Assembly: GCA_012064385.1 (NCBI GenBank)
Contig: QRDG01000524.1
Coordinates: 2,139,489-2,203,488 of the forward strand
Source: Puccinellia tenuiflora
Taxonomy: Eukaryota > Streptophyta > Magnoliopsida > Poales > Poaceae
Direction: 5' to 3'
Length of the DNA stretch: 64,000 bases
This document shows, one piece after another, positions 10,511-21,429 of the stretch; position 1 is the first letter of the stretch, and each line of letters starts with the position of its first letter. The notes beneath the pieces are model-generated. The model was given only the letters and a program-made list of their open reading frames with translations, was not told where the DNA came from and ran no database searches. The position numbers and the translations under genes were made by a program.

Positions 10511-12250
10511 AACGTATTGAAAATGTTCAGATGTCATTGAGATGAGAAAGGGAGAGAGAGAGAGAGTATTGAAACAAAGGATTAGGGTCCCCCCCCCCCC
10601 CCCCCCCCCTCGTCTGTGATGTCGCCGGTCCGTCCCGCCCGCGGTGGCCCTTGGGCCCTCGGAGGTAAGACACACCATTGTCCCTCTTATGAGGGAGGGT
10701 TTTCGTCATTTGTAGGTATTTAAGTGGCTTCTTCAAGATGGTGTGGCGGCAACGACATTCTGAAGTCAGAATAAGGCCCTCCCCGTGCTATCCTTGTTCC
10801 AGTAGTACGCCTAGCACCGTCGAAGGGCGTGTGGAGTTGTCTGCTCGGCGGATCTCATGGTATCCGGTCGGTGTTAACTATTCCAGTTTACACTACCTAT
10901 AATGAGAGGCCTTATGGGTGTACTAACATGTTCTCTAGTCCCGTCAAATTGTATAGAATTGTGTCAATTCCGCAGAACAAGTGCGGCTAGTGTCACCACA
11001 TGGTAACTTGTGAGAAAAACATAAAACAAACTTCCGTTCCCCTCCTTTGTCCACACCTCACTGCCAAAAGATGTGCTTTGAGGATTCCATGCATAGCAGA
11101 AGTATTGTTGCTTTGCCTTGGATGGAGAACCTTGGATGCCAAGGTGGTGGCCCGAGCGGAGAGGCAGCACCAGCCTCGCAACAGATAGCGGAATGCCCCT
11201 TGTTCTATGTTGTCCGCCCACCCTTTGGATCCGGCCTCTAAAGGCATGGTCTTGCAACAGCTCGGTGTTGTCGTGTAGTTGGTATCGTGCAGTTGGGGAC
11301 CCAGGAAAACCCATGGCCGGTGGTGGTGGCCACGACACCGCCACAAGTGTTGTGTTCCTTCTTGGCGGCTTCGTTCAGCTCCCCCGGCCCCCACCCTACC
11401 CGCACACACACAAACTTCCCTTTCTTCCGAGTGAAAACCCATGTTCCTTAGTTTCAAGCGGCGACGGCGACGGCGACGCTAGGTCATATTTTCTATTGCT
11501 AGAGGCTTCTTGTGGGGATTGCATGAGAAGTGAGTGACTAGTTATGTGTTAGGTGGTTGCGGCTTGTGGAAGGTCTAGACCGTCCTTGACTTTCATTCTA
11601 TTATGCCTTGTTGTCTTTGTTCGTCAGTGGGTCCACGCCCTCGATCGAGCATGGATGAGAGGGTATAGGGTTCCCCTCTACAACAACAAAATGTCAATGC
11701 TAGTGTGATCATGGAGTTGTGGCGTCTTGACATTTTCGGTGGTGGTGGTGTCCTACTTTGCGATGTATCTTCTTCATTTGCGACTGTGTCCTACAGTTTT
11801 TTTCATGCATGTGGTTGATCCGTGGGAGGCGGCGGTCTTAGCGGGGAACTTGGCCTTCGTGTTGGGTGTGCTTCCCTTGGAAACCTTGTGACTAGTGTTC
11901 ATCTGGGTTCTAGGGTGAACCTCCCTGACAACCAAGGGTGCAACGCTTTTCGAACCAGTGCGAGAAGGCAGAGCCCCTTGCCATATGTGGAGATAGATGA
12001 CTTTGGGTACACTTGTTGCCGGTTGGGAGCAAACTTTGCCTTTGTGTTGGATGGTACTACCCTCCCAGATCTTAGCTCCCTCGGCGGTGATGGCCGTAGC
12101 AGAGGACAATGGCCTCAACATATCAAGTGTTGCTTCTTTTTCTTTCTTTTGTTTTCCAGGTTTACATGTTGCATGTAAGCATTTTGTAAGCACTTTGTAT
12201 CATAAGTTTGTGGCTTTATTAATTTTAATCTAGTTCTAGTGTATTCCATG
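10511..12250 (+). other. Possible old LINE 3' region, no intact gene
   Basis: The region has a 20-odd base C-run near 10590 and a GC-rich first half. On the plus strand it ends with GGCTTTATTAATTTTAATC near 12212-12230, resembling the T-rich 3' end of the neighbouring retroposon and of plant LINEs. No RT motif and no target duplication were found. The several 100-140 codon frames are not conserved with anything I recognise. Confidence 0.3.
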
Positions 12251-13535
12251 TAAAACAAGTACGGCTAGTTGGCGCTCATAGTGTCGTCTGAACCTGGCAT
12301 GCGCCGCATTCTGCCTCGTCCCATTTACATCAACGTTTATTTCTTATTTTATTTTTTACTAAATCTAAAAAAATTGTAGCAAAAGATATTTCTTTTTGAC
12401 ATTATTTTACAAACAAAATTGAAATTGAGAAAAAAATGTTCATGGAGTTCAACAAAAAAATCACGAGTTTTCTAAAAAAAATTGACATAGTTCAAAAAAA
12501 AAAATTACGGGGCTTGAACGTGGTTAGGTTAAAAAATATTCTCATCAGAGAAAAAAAATGTTCGTTGGGTTTAAAAAATGCTCACGAGGTACAAAATAAT
12601 TGTTTGTAAGGTTTTAAAAAATATTTACGTATTTCCAATAAAATATCCTTGGGGTATAAAAAGATTCATAGATTTAAAAAAGTTCAAACATGGTCCAACA
12701 TAATTTTTCGTGGCGTTTTTAAAATGTTCATATAGTGCATAAATACAAAACTGTATAATATGATAAAAAAAATATTTTTGTAAAATAATGAAAAGTTGAA
12801 ACAAAATAAAACATTAACAAAACAAACAGATAAAACATAAAAAAGAGTAGAGAAAATGAAATAGTTTACTTGGTCTAGCCCACCTGGCGATTCGCTTCAG
12901 GTGCCAGCTGGACCGTAAATGTCAAATAGGACTCGCCAGCTAGTTGTACCACATTTGCCAGGATACAATCTCTATCAAATATGGGCTTCAGTTGTCGGCC
13001 CACGAAACGGCTATGTCTTGTCCTTCTGGGGAAAATAATAAAATAGGGCAAAAATCATCACAAGACCACAGCTGAAGTTAAAATAATAAGATTTCACAAA
13101 TGAGTTAAAATTAGTCGTCACAAAATCAAAATAAGGGTAAAAGTGGAATTGACATTCGTTTCTCTCAAGAAACTGGGAAAGGGAATGTTCTGGTTTGGAT
13201 AACTAGTTGGTTCCTGAAACTTTGGGCCCTGTATACATATCTAGCTGGATTTGATCTTTTTCTTGTTATAGATGGAAACGATGCATGGTGTAGTGCGCAT
13301 TCCTTCCATCAACTCAGCCCCATGGATGCCAGTTGCAGCACTTGTTCCATTTAAAACCGAATGGGCATACGCATTCCGTAGCATCCCTAGTTATTGTAAA
13401 TTGTGCAATCAAAGGCAGAATGGACACGGCTGATCTAGGTCGAGCAGCATGGTAGCTCTGGATCTGGATCTCGAAGTCTCCTTCTCGAATGAGTATCTAT
13501 CGCCGAGAAGGATGTATGGATGCTCACCAGATTAA
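12251..13535. other. AT-rich repetitive DNA with AAAATGTTC-like phrases
   Basis: From about 12350 to 12850 a degenerate phrase (AAAAATGTTC followed by a short variable part) recurs many times on an A-rich background. The rest to 13535 is unremarkable. No gene is seen. Confidence 0.4.
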
Positions 13536-13706
13536 GGGGGTGTTTGTTTGGGCTTTGGCTTTGGCTTTTGAGTTTTGGAAGCCAAAAGCATTGGATTAAA
13601 GCTTTTGGCTTTCAAAACTCAAAAGCCAAAAAAACACCTATTTAAATGCTTTTTGGCTTTTGGCCTTTGGCCAAAAGCCAAAGCCAAAGCCCAAACAAAC
13701 ACCCCC
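13536..13706. mobile_element. Tourist-like MITE (171 bp) with long hairpin potential
   Basis: The element starts GGGGGTGTTTGTTTGGGC and ends with its complement, flanked by TAA on both sides (13533-13535 and 13707-13709). The 3-bp TAA duplication and GGGGTGTTTG terminus match Tourist (PIF/Harbinger-derived) MITEs. Inverted similarity extends far inward through repeats of CTTTGG and CCAAAG, so much of the unit can fold on itself. Confidence 0.86.
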
Positions 13707-14010
13707 TAACTCTGTCTGTGCTGTATTTGGAGAAGGGAATTTCGTGTCATGGACTTGAAGTTACCTTGTCGTGTTGTCTCTGCAGATTGTACCTCTCAGC
13801 ATCTGGGTATCACTGCGTTCATCACTGTACTGAACTAAGCTGTAGCCTGTAGGGAGTAGCGGGGGCTTCATTTTCACCTGATCTTTCCTCCATGTCCTCT
13901 GCAGAAATCTCTGCCAGAAGAGATGAGATACACTGGATTCTGTGATGCAATCAGTACCAAGCAAGCAAGTGCAGATTAGTTCAATTCCACCGTCCAAATT
14001 GCTTGTTTTG

Positions 14011-14290
14011 CTGCTGTATCTTCAGAGCTCAGACACTAACAAAATGAACAGATGCCTATCTACCTGCACCTGCTGCTCCATCTCAGCAGCTAATGCAGGA
14101 TTCAGTTAGAGATTCAGACAGTTCCCCCACCTCGTGTGATGATGCTCTGTGGCCAGGTGTGCTCCATGTGAGCATGTACTACAAAATATTTCTTTTTATC
14201 TGGGTTCTCTTAAGCCTTTGACACTACATGAAGTAACATGATCAGAAATATGCTGGTACCATCCATCACTTATTAGCAATGGAGCCCACC
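14011..14290 (+). repeat. First copy of a diverged ~290-bp direct duplication
   Basis: This segment, from GCTGTATCTTCAG to the CCATCCATCA phrase, is repeated in diverged form at 14559-14860. Shared landmarks in the same order are TACCTGCACCTG, TGATGCTCTG, GGCCAGGTGTGC, GAAGTAACATGAT and AATATGCTG. The copies differ by substitutions and small indels, so the duplication is not recent. No coding function is apparent. Confidence 0.75.
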
Positions 14291-14355
14291 GAAGAAATTG
14301 GGTTATTTTTTTACTTCTGAATGACACTGTACCACGCCTTTGTAAAATTATCCCA

Positions 14356-14424
14356 GAACAGTTATTATCTCCAGGAAAGAACAATTATTATCTGCAGGAA
14401 AGAGCAGTTATTATCACCAGAAAA
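14356..14424 (+). repeat. Three tandem 23-bp units
   Basis: Three consecutive 23-base units (14356-14378, 14379-14401, 14402-14424) share the core CAGTTATTATCT.CAGGAAA with a few substitutions. It lies between the two copies of the larger duplication. Confidence 0.8.
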
Positions 14425-14558
14425 TAATGGCAGAAAAAAGACCAAATACCTATATTTTTGTATAGAACAATCCTTGGTCTCTTCTTCATGCGCCAATGAC
14501 AGAGCAATAGTTGCAAACGCCGGAATGTCAATCCACCATGAAGATGGATTCTTCTCAG

Positions 14559-14860
14559 CTGTATCTTCAGGGTTCAGGCACCAAACAAATGAACTGATGC
14601 ATACGTCTACCTGCACCTGCACCTGCACCTGCACCTGCACCTGCTACGTGCTCCATTTTGATTCTCGTAGCTCGTGCAAGATTCGGGTAAAGATGCAGAG
14701 CGTTTGCCCGCCCGTGTATTGATGCTCTGAGGCCAGGTGTGCACCAGTACGGGAACAATCTTTTGTTTATCGGGGTTGTCACTATTTGAAGTAACATGAT
14801 TAGGAATATGCTGATGGTGGTGGTACCATCCATCATCAGTTTAATAACAACGAGAGTAGG
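14559..14860 (+). repeat. Second copy of the ~290-bp duplication, with expanded CACCTG repeat
   Basis: Diverged copy of 14011-14290. At about 14609-14645 it holds roughly six CACCTG hexamers where the first copy has two, so the microsatellite has expanded in this copy only. Confidence 0.75.
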
Positions 14861-15406
14861 CATAGTACATGGGTATGCCATGATCCAACTGACAAGTTAT
14901 TTATTTTCTCCTGAAGTGTAGCAGTACCTTGCCACTGAAAAAGTAATGTCAATACAGTTATATTTCGGTTGTGACGTACTACTAATGTGTCGAGCTGAAA
15001 CTCTGGTGCCCAACGATGAACTATTATTTTCTATTTATTTTGCATGGTGAACTATTTTTCATTATCTGCAATGAGATGCAGATTTGGTATTCAGAACTAT
15101 CTAGCAAAGGGTACATCTGAAGCCTGAACTCTAAAGTAGAAGACACTGTTCAATTGCTTAGTTTCAGTTTCTGAAACAGGCAGTAAAATGTAAACAACAT
15201 AGATCAAATGCCTAAATTTTTTTTTAGTATTAGAACAATCTTTCGTCGTCTCTTCCCGGTGTACAAATTACAGACCCAGCTAGTCGCAACCTCTTCCCCT
15301 TTCTTCAGCAAAAATCCAGAAGAAAGAACGGGAGAACGCAAGAAAGGAGAGAGGGAAAAAAAGGAAGAAGATCTCCGACTGAACTCATTGTTCAGAGTCC
15401 ACCGCG
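14861..15406. other. Intergenic DNA and 3' flank of the second SAUR gene
   Basis: No gene is seen. The right part (about 15200-15406) is the presumed 3' untranslated region of the minus-strand SAUR gene. Confidence 0.4.
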
Positions 15407-15796
15407 TCATCTGCACAGGATCTCGGTCTCGGAGGAGCAGTCGCACATGCCGGCGCCGTCCTTCTTGCCGGCGGCGACGAGCCTGAGGATGCCCTCGAAG
15501 GCCTCGACGTCGCAGGGGATCCGGAGCGCGCCCTCGTGCCGGAACCCGAACTCCTCCTCCGCCTCCCGGAGCAGCGCCTCGAACGCCCAGTGGCCCAGGT
15601 ACTCGGTGGGGATGACGAACCGCCGCATCTCCTCGCCCACGTACACCGCGAAGGACCCCTTGGGCACGTCGGCGCCGCCGTTCTTGGAGCCCTTGCCGCC
15701 GCCCGGCGTCACCGCCATCCGCTTCCACCGCTTGAGCAGCTGCTGCAGCCGCACGATGTCCCTGATCTTGTTGCTCGCACGGCCCTGCTCCTCCAT
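15407..15796 (-). CDS. SAUR family auxin-responsive protein (129 aa)
   Basis: Second intact single-exon SAUR. Residues 10-28 (KIRDIVRLQQLLKRWKRMA) form a basic amphipathic segment typical of one SAUR subgroup and proposed in the family to bind calmodulin. The core follows at about 44-110: PKGSFAVYVG (45-54), RRFVIPTEYL (58-67), then EEEFGF and ALRIPC. The C-terminus ends in a cysteine-bearing tail with CDC near residue 117. The ATG at 15796 is the first in-frame start after the TATA box and gives normal family length; an upstream in-frame extension crosses the promoter and is rejected. A TATA box lies about 105 bases upstream and a TGTCTC hexamer about 225 bases upstream. It converges on the other SAUR gene 6.8 kb away, and the two differ clearly at the N-terminus, so they are not a recent duplicate pair. 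Confidence 0.93.
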   Translation of the reverse strand: MEEQGRASNKIRDIVRLQQLLKRWKRMAVTPGGGKGSKNGGADVPKGSFAVYVGEEMRRFVIPTEYLGHWAFEALLREAEEEFGFRHEGALRIPCDVEAFEGILRLVAAGKKDGAGMCDCSSETEILCR

Positions 15797-15897
15797 TGCT
15801 GGTCGAACCGAGCACCGAAGGGACGGCGTCTTTGTGGCTGCTGATGGTTTGGCTTGGTTTTGTTTTTGGGTGGTGCAAAGAATGCGGCTGGGGATTG

Positions 15898-15905
15898 TAT
15901 ATATA
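15898..15905 (-). promoter_or_regulatory. TATA box of the second SAUR gene
   Basis: TATATATA lies 102-109 bases upstream of the start codon on the minus strand, giving a leader of about 70 nt. Confidence 0.7.
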
Positions 15906-16018
15906 GAGAGGAGAGAGTTGGGAGACTTCCTGTGGTGGTTGCCTCGGGCTGTGAGCCGCCTCCTCGTGACCTCTGACTTTAATTGTTCAAATCGATGCAC
16001 TATTTTTTTTTTCTGTTT

Positions 16019-16024
16019 GAGACA
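16019..16024 (-). promoter_or_regulatory. Auxin-response element TGTCTC upstream of the second SAUR gene
   Basis: GAGACA on the plus strand reads TGTCTC on the gene's strand, about 115 bases upstream of the TATA box. TGTCTC is the canonical binding hexamer of ARF transcription factors. A single hexamer can occur by chance, so function is inferred from position and gene type. Confidence 0.5.
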
Positions 16025-16559
16025 ATAATTTCTTTCTTTAGGAAAAAATGGATGCATTGTTGTTGTGATAGAACTAGAATAAATATTCAAATAATACGGA
16101 GTACATCTTTTCGTAGATAGTTTTATAACTAAACTTTTCTAACTTTGACTCGCGGTATAATTTTGAAACTCGAGTTACATTTTTTAAATCTTATGGTATA
16201 TTCGTAAAAAAAGATCATGGCCCTAATGATCTATCCCTAAAATTTCGGACCTCTTTGCTTCAAAGGATTTTTATAAATTTCTTATGTGTCTTGCTTTTGA
16301 TATGTACGATTGAATCCTATCCCAAAACATTGTTTTTTTTTAACAGGATCCCAAAACATTGTAAGTATTTATTTGCACTTTACTTTATGGGACTTTTTCA
16401 TCCACTCAAAACCTCTTGAAAATAATATTTTGTTTTCTTATGGTGCAATCAAATAAACTTGATGGAAACACAAATCTTGTAAGATTCAAGTTGGCATGAC
16501 ATATCGCAATCATGCATTTGTCTTATTCATGTGTTTTTATTATTAGTGGTGATTCTTTT
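16025..16559. other. AT-rich intergenic DNA, no gene seen
   Basis: Upstream of the second SAUR promoter. Around 16095-16200 the phrase ATACGGAGTACAT and an AT-rich tract look like the eroded end of a Stowaway-type element, but no second end was found. Confidence 0.4.
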
Positions 16560-17900
16560 TTTACTTTATGAATCGGGGCAAGAGCTCTAATTTTCTCATT
16601 GATTTAGAAGAAGGGCAACGGAAGGCCGAAGCTAGGGGCACAAGACAGAACATCAGGAAAAATAAAAGAAAAACCGTTGATGGTTTAGAGCCTAGCCGAC
16701 ATCTAGGGTCGTGACCTGCTTTGCGCCAGCAACGATCCACCCTTACCCTTCCTCTTTGATTTTGTGACCACCATATTCGGAGTATAGTAGATGAGATGTT
16801 GTTAAAAACTCGGTCATTTCTTTCTTTCCATATCTCTTAGGCTACTAGCATGACGAACCACCGGAGGCCCTTAGTAGGAGTGCCCAGATGTTTCACATAG
16901 CTTTCCCACTAAGGCTTTGTTTGGTCGTCGGGGGAGGAAAAACCAGGGAACCATATACCAAGAGGGAATTTTAGGGTGCATACGGGATCCCCTCCTCCTA
17001 GGGGGAGAATCTCCACTTTCCCTGTGTTTATTTGGCAGCTGTCTCGAACGGGAATAACCTCACGCTCTCTCTCACGAGAAGCAGCCGTCACCTCTCTTCT
17101 TTTCTCAGAGCACGAACCCTAGTAGCACAGATCTGCGGGGAGTTTAGCAAAACCATAGGAGCAGAAGAAGGAAGTGGGAAGAGCAGGAAATTGATAAAAT
17201 TGGAGCACGGCATAAATTGTATTGTAGCTTGAAGGCGGACGCTGGAGAGAGACGGACTTGCGGAGGATGCTCGCACCGTGATGCGAAGCAGGCCCCGAGC
17301 GGCTGAGGTCGCGACTCGCGAGGGAAGACGAGGAGGAGGGCGCGATGGGGGATGGGGTCGCAGGAAGGGAGGCGGAGGAGGGCGAGATGGCCGAGAGCCC
17401 GAGATTGGAAGAGACAGGGAGAATTCTCCCGATGGGTGGAGGTGGGGGAGAGCAGCCCGGGGATTTCAGGGGGATTGGGCCGAAAATCCCTTTCCCGAGT
17501 GCCACCAAATGGGTCGTTGCGAAATCCGGGGCGAAGTTTCCACGTGGGTTTCTGACCCGGGGAAAGGGCAGGGATCCCGGGGGGATCCCCTGCATCCAAA
17601 CGAGCCCTAAGAGTCCACCGTGTATCAATTGAACAAGGCGACAAAAATGTTTGGGATTAGAATCCATAAGTCGATGGCATTCAATAATCTTTCTTAGAAG
17701 AAGTAACTAAAAAACATGCGAGACACCGTTTCTGGACGGTCCTAGCAAAAGTGACACAACAAGTCGTAGGGCTATCCCCTTGTATTTAGGCGGCCAACTG
17801 TCCAAAGGGGGCTTTGAAGGGCCGGCCGAGCGAAGATCTTGCATTTGGGGAGGGGGCATGCTTCGCAAACAAGGTGTAAATGACTCTAGATGATAGAGTT
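16560..17900 (-). pseudogene. Decayed LINE 3' region with zf-RVT domain, split by a Harbinger element
   Basis: Read on the minus strand, 17860-17700 encodes a recognisable but broken reverse-transcriptase zinc-binding (zf-RVT) region: KCKIFA followed by CHFC and ETVSH, matching the CKIFAWLAL and cysteine/histidine pattern of plant LINE ORF2 ends. Downstream, beyond the inserted element, 16850-16810 gives EIWKERNDRVFNN, the conserved WKERN phrase just after that domain. The 3' end near 16570-16620 is AT-rich. Stops and frame changes are frequent, so this is an old, dead copy. The sequence reads continuously across the Harbinger insertion when that insert and one TAA are removed. Confidence 0.75.
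16913..17607. mobile_element. PIF/Harbinger-type element (695 bp) inserted in the LINE
   Basis: The ends are GGCTTTGTTTGG and the complement of GGGCTCGTTTGG, imperfect 12-base inverted repeats of Tourist/Harbinger type, flanked by TAA at 16910-16912 and 17608-17610. The interior has several GC-rich open frames, such as 17278-17610 (+), with no transposase motif; they are judged non-coding. It splits the minus-strand LINE remnant. Confidence 0.8.
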
Positions 17901-18826
17901 GTTGAATTGTGTTTGGTAAGCATGGTTGAAGGAGTAGATACTGATGATGTAAAAAACACTCGCCGATTTCAACCTCGCCCGGTGTACTCGTCAGACCACG
18001 TGGATTTTATTTTTCGTGAGGATGCTCAGGCCAGCATGATCGGATCAACACACAAAGACAACAATTTACCGATGTTCGGACACCTAGTGTGCGTGAAGAT
18101 CCTAGTATACCTATTTTATTGAGTATAGAGAGGAATACAATGAGGTTCGGGACTCGGTGATATTGGATCCTTGGTGAGGTTTTGTTGGACCAACTAGATT
18201 TTAAGAGCCACATCGGTTCTACGTATGCATATGGCGACAACACTTGCATGTGGGCACCTTGTACTTAGCTATTTAAGGACAACCCATCCCTCGGCAGCTC
18301 GTCTCCTTGTCGGTAGGCGGCTTGCACGGGGTCGTCTAAAGGGCAAACGACACGTCAAAAGTCTATACCGAGTGGACTCCAGCATAAAGCAAGCCAGACA
18401 CGTCACCGCAACCACCCCGGTCATGTCCCATCTGGGCAGACAACACTAGCATTGGTGCTGGGATGCCTGAAAGTCATCCACTAACGTCCTTCACAGCAAT
18501 TCAGTCATACTGACATACGGTCCATACAGGCCGGACATAGGCTACATGGTCCTACGATACCCTACATCCCATCATAGGCGATACCCGAGAAGGTAGTGCC
18601 ATGCCGTCCTGTCTATGAGGCCATGGCACCATCCTATATAAGGGGTACGCCCACCTTCAATATGGGGGACGTGAAATCACCACTAATCACACACAAACAC
18701 CTGCTCTTCTCCTCCCAAAAGGAGACTAGCTTAGCCGGCTACACCACCATCCGAACCTCTCTTGTACTTTGATCACCTCATACACCGAAATACGTGCACC
18801 AACACAGGACTAGGGCTGTTACTAGC
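17901..18826 (+). other. LTR-like fragment hosting the solo LTR
   Basis: No protein gene is seen. Around 18650 a CTATATAAGGGG promoter-like motif is followed by a leader-like C-rich stretch and CTTGTACTTTGATCACC near 18760, the layout of an LTR promoter. After the solo LTR the same sequence resumes at 20606 and may end near 20725 in CCCCAACA. A possible start is TGTTGG at 18183, but the flanking pentamers (GGTTT and ATTTG) do not match, so the boundaries are not established. Confidence 0.4.
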
Positions 18827-20600
18827 TGATGCATGTAAAATGCATACATAAACTTTGCACTATAATACTTGTATTCCATTCATATTTGCATCATATAAGG
18901 GGTATATTACTGTTATTTAATGATTTTTGGTAATTAATAATGATTTCCCCTTTTTATGGAATTAATCATGCGTAGGCAGAAAACCCCTATTTCTTTCCTT
19001 ATTTGTTTCAGGGCCTTAACGACGTCATAATGAGCTATAAATTTACGGGGATCATTATTTTGGAAGGAGGAAGACCTAGGAGCGAAAGAAGCAAGCGAAC
19101 GGAGGCCGGAGGGGCAAAAGGGGGTGCCCCACGCGGCCAGGTACAGGGGCCGCGTGGGCCCACCTCTTTTGGCCCTCATGGCCCCGTTTGCGTCGATCCT
19201 TCGCCCTGAAGCATCCTCGTGACCTAAAAACGCCTATAAAAAGAGCCCCCCGACGTTTTTCGAAGGGAGAGCCGCCACACGAGAGAAACAAGAAACAGAG
19301 ACTAGGAGGCTGCAGATTGGAGGGGGGAAACTCCGGCGGAGCGCTGCCGGAGAGGTCTCCTTCTTCTCCATCGACATCTCCACCGTCTCCATGATGAAGA
19401 GGGAGTAGTCCACCTCTGGACTATGGGTTTGTGGCAGTAGCATATGTATCTCTTTCTCTCTTGAGCTTCACTAATTAGCACCGTATGAGCTGCTGAACAT
19501 GATTACGGTCATCGTTGTATTACCTTTGTGGTGGATCTTTTTATGAGTTAATATATGTTGAGATTGCAATGTTTATTTCAGTTATGAAAGTAGATGCATA
19601 TTATGTACCCCGTTCTTGTATCCTTGTTTTGATCAAGCATGTTTATGAGAGCGTGTGAGGGGGAACGTGTGCATTAGTTGGAGTAACGGGGGTGGTGATG
19701 TGATAAGCTGACAACTTAATATCACGATCCATTGGGTGTTTACCTTACTTTGTTGTCTCACTAGGGATAAACCAAAATACCATGTTGCAAGGTTGAGGAG
19801 TGACAAGCCTCTACCTATGACTAGATCCAGCATGTTCTTATTTTCACTTCATGTCATTAATCTTAAAGCTATACTCTGAGTCATCTTAATTACTGAGGTG
19901 TATGATTTAGTTCGCATCGTGGTGGAGTATAAGTGAGACTAATAATCAAAAGGTCTCTATCTTAGGATGTGATGCCCATATAATTAGTAACATGTCATTA
20001 AACTTGTTTGCAATCTCATATGTTAATCCTATGTCTACTTATTTGCCACACTATATTAAAGAGAGAGTGCATGTGTGAAACCATGAACCCCGGTCCATTT
20101 TTAATCATAAGAAACAACTTTCCAACCACTTTTAAGCATTTTCTACATTCAGCTATTTTAAAATCAGAAAATACAAAAACACTTTTATTCATTGCATACA
20201 CATATAAAAACCCCAAAAATATCATCCATCATCATTACTATCATCCTTGCATTACTACTTACCACCATTGCATATTTATTTACTGCTTTGCATTCATTAT
20301 TATCTTAATATCATTCTCACACCTTGTGCTTGACAACCACTTGGTGAGGTTGAGGGCACAAAGCAATCTACTTTGTTTGCAGGAAATCTAGAGAAGGACA
20401 AGGAGATAAAATCCCCACTACTGATTCCCCGAGAGTTCGATATTAAACCCTTGAGTCACCCTCATGGGGAAAAGACTTCCACTTCTACATACTCTGCACT
20501 TGGAGGCTCAACCTATCCCATATATTATTTTCCTTTCAGGGTATCAAGAGTGCTTGTTGGCGTAGTTGAGGGAGAAACACTCTCATCAATTCCGTCATCA
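18827..20600 (+). repeat. Solo LTR of a gypsy-type retrotransposon with 5-bp target duplication
   Basis: The unit starts TGATGCATG and ends GTCATCA, and is flanked by CTAGC on both sides (18822-18826 and 20601-20605). It has a CTATAAAA promoter motif near 19233 and no second LTR or internal region, so it is a solo LTR left by recombination between two LTRs. Its layout and phrases (GAGCTGCTGAACATGAT, CCGGTCCAT) resemble the LTR at 23997-25593, so the two families are related. Confidence 0.85.
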
Positions 20601-20605
20601 CTAGC

Positions 20606-21079
20606 GACAAACTCGGGGCTTGAAACTATATACAACTTGGTGTGCTTGAGGCTGTTAGCACATCGGATCGTGGTCACAAGCCTTACCTACATACAAATTC
20701 ACTAGCCGGTTACGAAACCCCAACAATTTGTTACTAAAGACTTGTCTCTTAGATAGGACGTTGTTGTATGTTGTTGTATATAAAGTGATCTTAATTTGTC
20801 AAGAAAAAAGAGGTAGGAATATTATGGATGGGTTTCTCTCTTTGCTTGAAATTTTGCATGAAGCACAGCTTAGAGAACAAGGTGTTGTGTTCAAAATTGA
20901 TTTTGAAATGCATACGGTATGGTGAATTTAAATTTTATCTTCATATGCTTGGAATTATGTGGTTTTACGCTCCCACTTGATCTTGGTGGATGAAAAATGT
21001 CATTAAAAGGAAGCACGTTATGTGTTAAAATCATGGAATTGTCTAATTATCTACCGACTTAAATTTAACTAAATATCAG
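20606..21079. other. Continuation of the LTR-like host fragment, then AT-rich DNA
   Basis: To about 20725 this continues the fragment interrupted by the solo LTR. The remainder is AT-rich without a recognisable gene. Confidence 0.35.
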
Positions 21080-21385
21080 TCAGTTGCACAAAGTTACATC
21101 ATGTGCAACTCTAAGTTTAGCACAAATCACAATGCAACTCTAACGGTTAAGGAGGCGACTGAGAATTAATTAAAGTTTAGACAGTTTCACATAGTTATAA
21201 ATCATGTGCAACTCTAGGACCAGCACGAATCACAACACAAAATCCAACGGCTAAGGAGGCGATTTGGAATTAACTATCTCAATCAATTGCACATAGTTGC
21301 AAACCATGTGCAACTGTCAGACTAGCATGAATTACGATTTACGACACAAAATCTAATGGCTAAGAAGGTGACTAAAATTTAGTTA
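21080..21385 (+). repeat. Three degenerate ~103-bp tandem units
   Basis: Three consecutive units start near 21080, 21182 and 21287. Each has a CAGTTGCACATAGTT-like phrase, then ATGTGCAACT, a variable part with CACAA, then GGCTAAGGAGGCGACT-like sequence and an AATTA run. The third is the most diverged. No coding potential is seen. Confidence 0.7.
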
Positions 21386-21429
21386 ATTCTCAGGTAACTT
21401 AGAATTAGCAAAACCATAAAATTAGTGGA

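Noticed and set aside
10588..10610. C-run, and G/C-runs near 24385, 43990 and 46300, as regulatory G-quadruplex sites
   Set aside because: Simple homopolymers in repeats; their length may be unreliable given homopolymer errors in this sequence.
14365..14640. VQVQVQ/AGAGAG-type frames
   Set aside because: They are generated by the CACCTG hexamer repeat.
17278..17610. GC-rich frames of 95-180 codons as genes
   Set aside because: They lie inside the Harbinger-type element and show no domain or splice structure.
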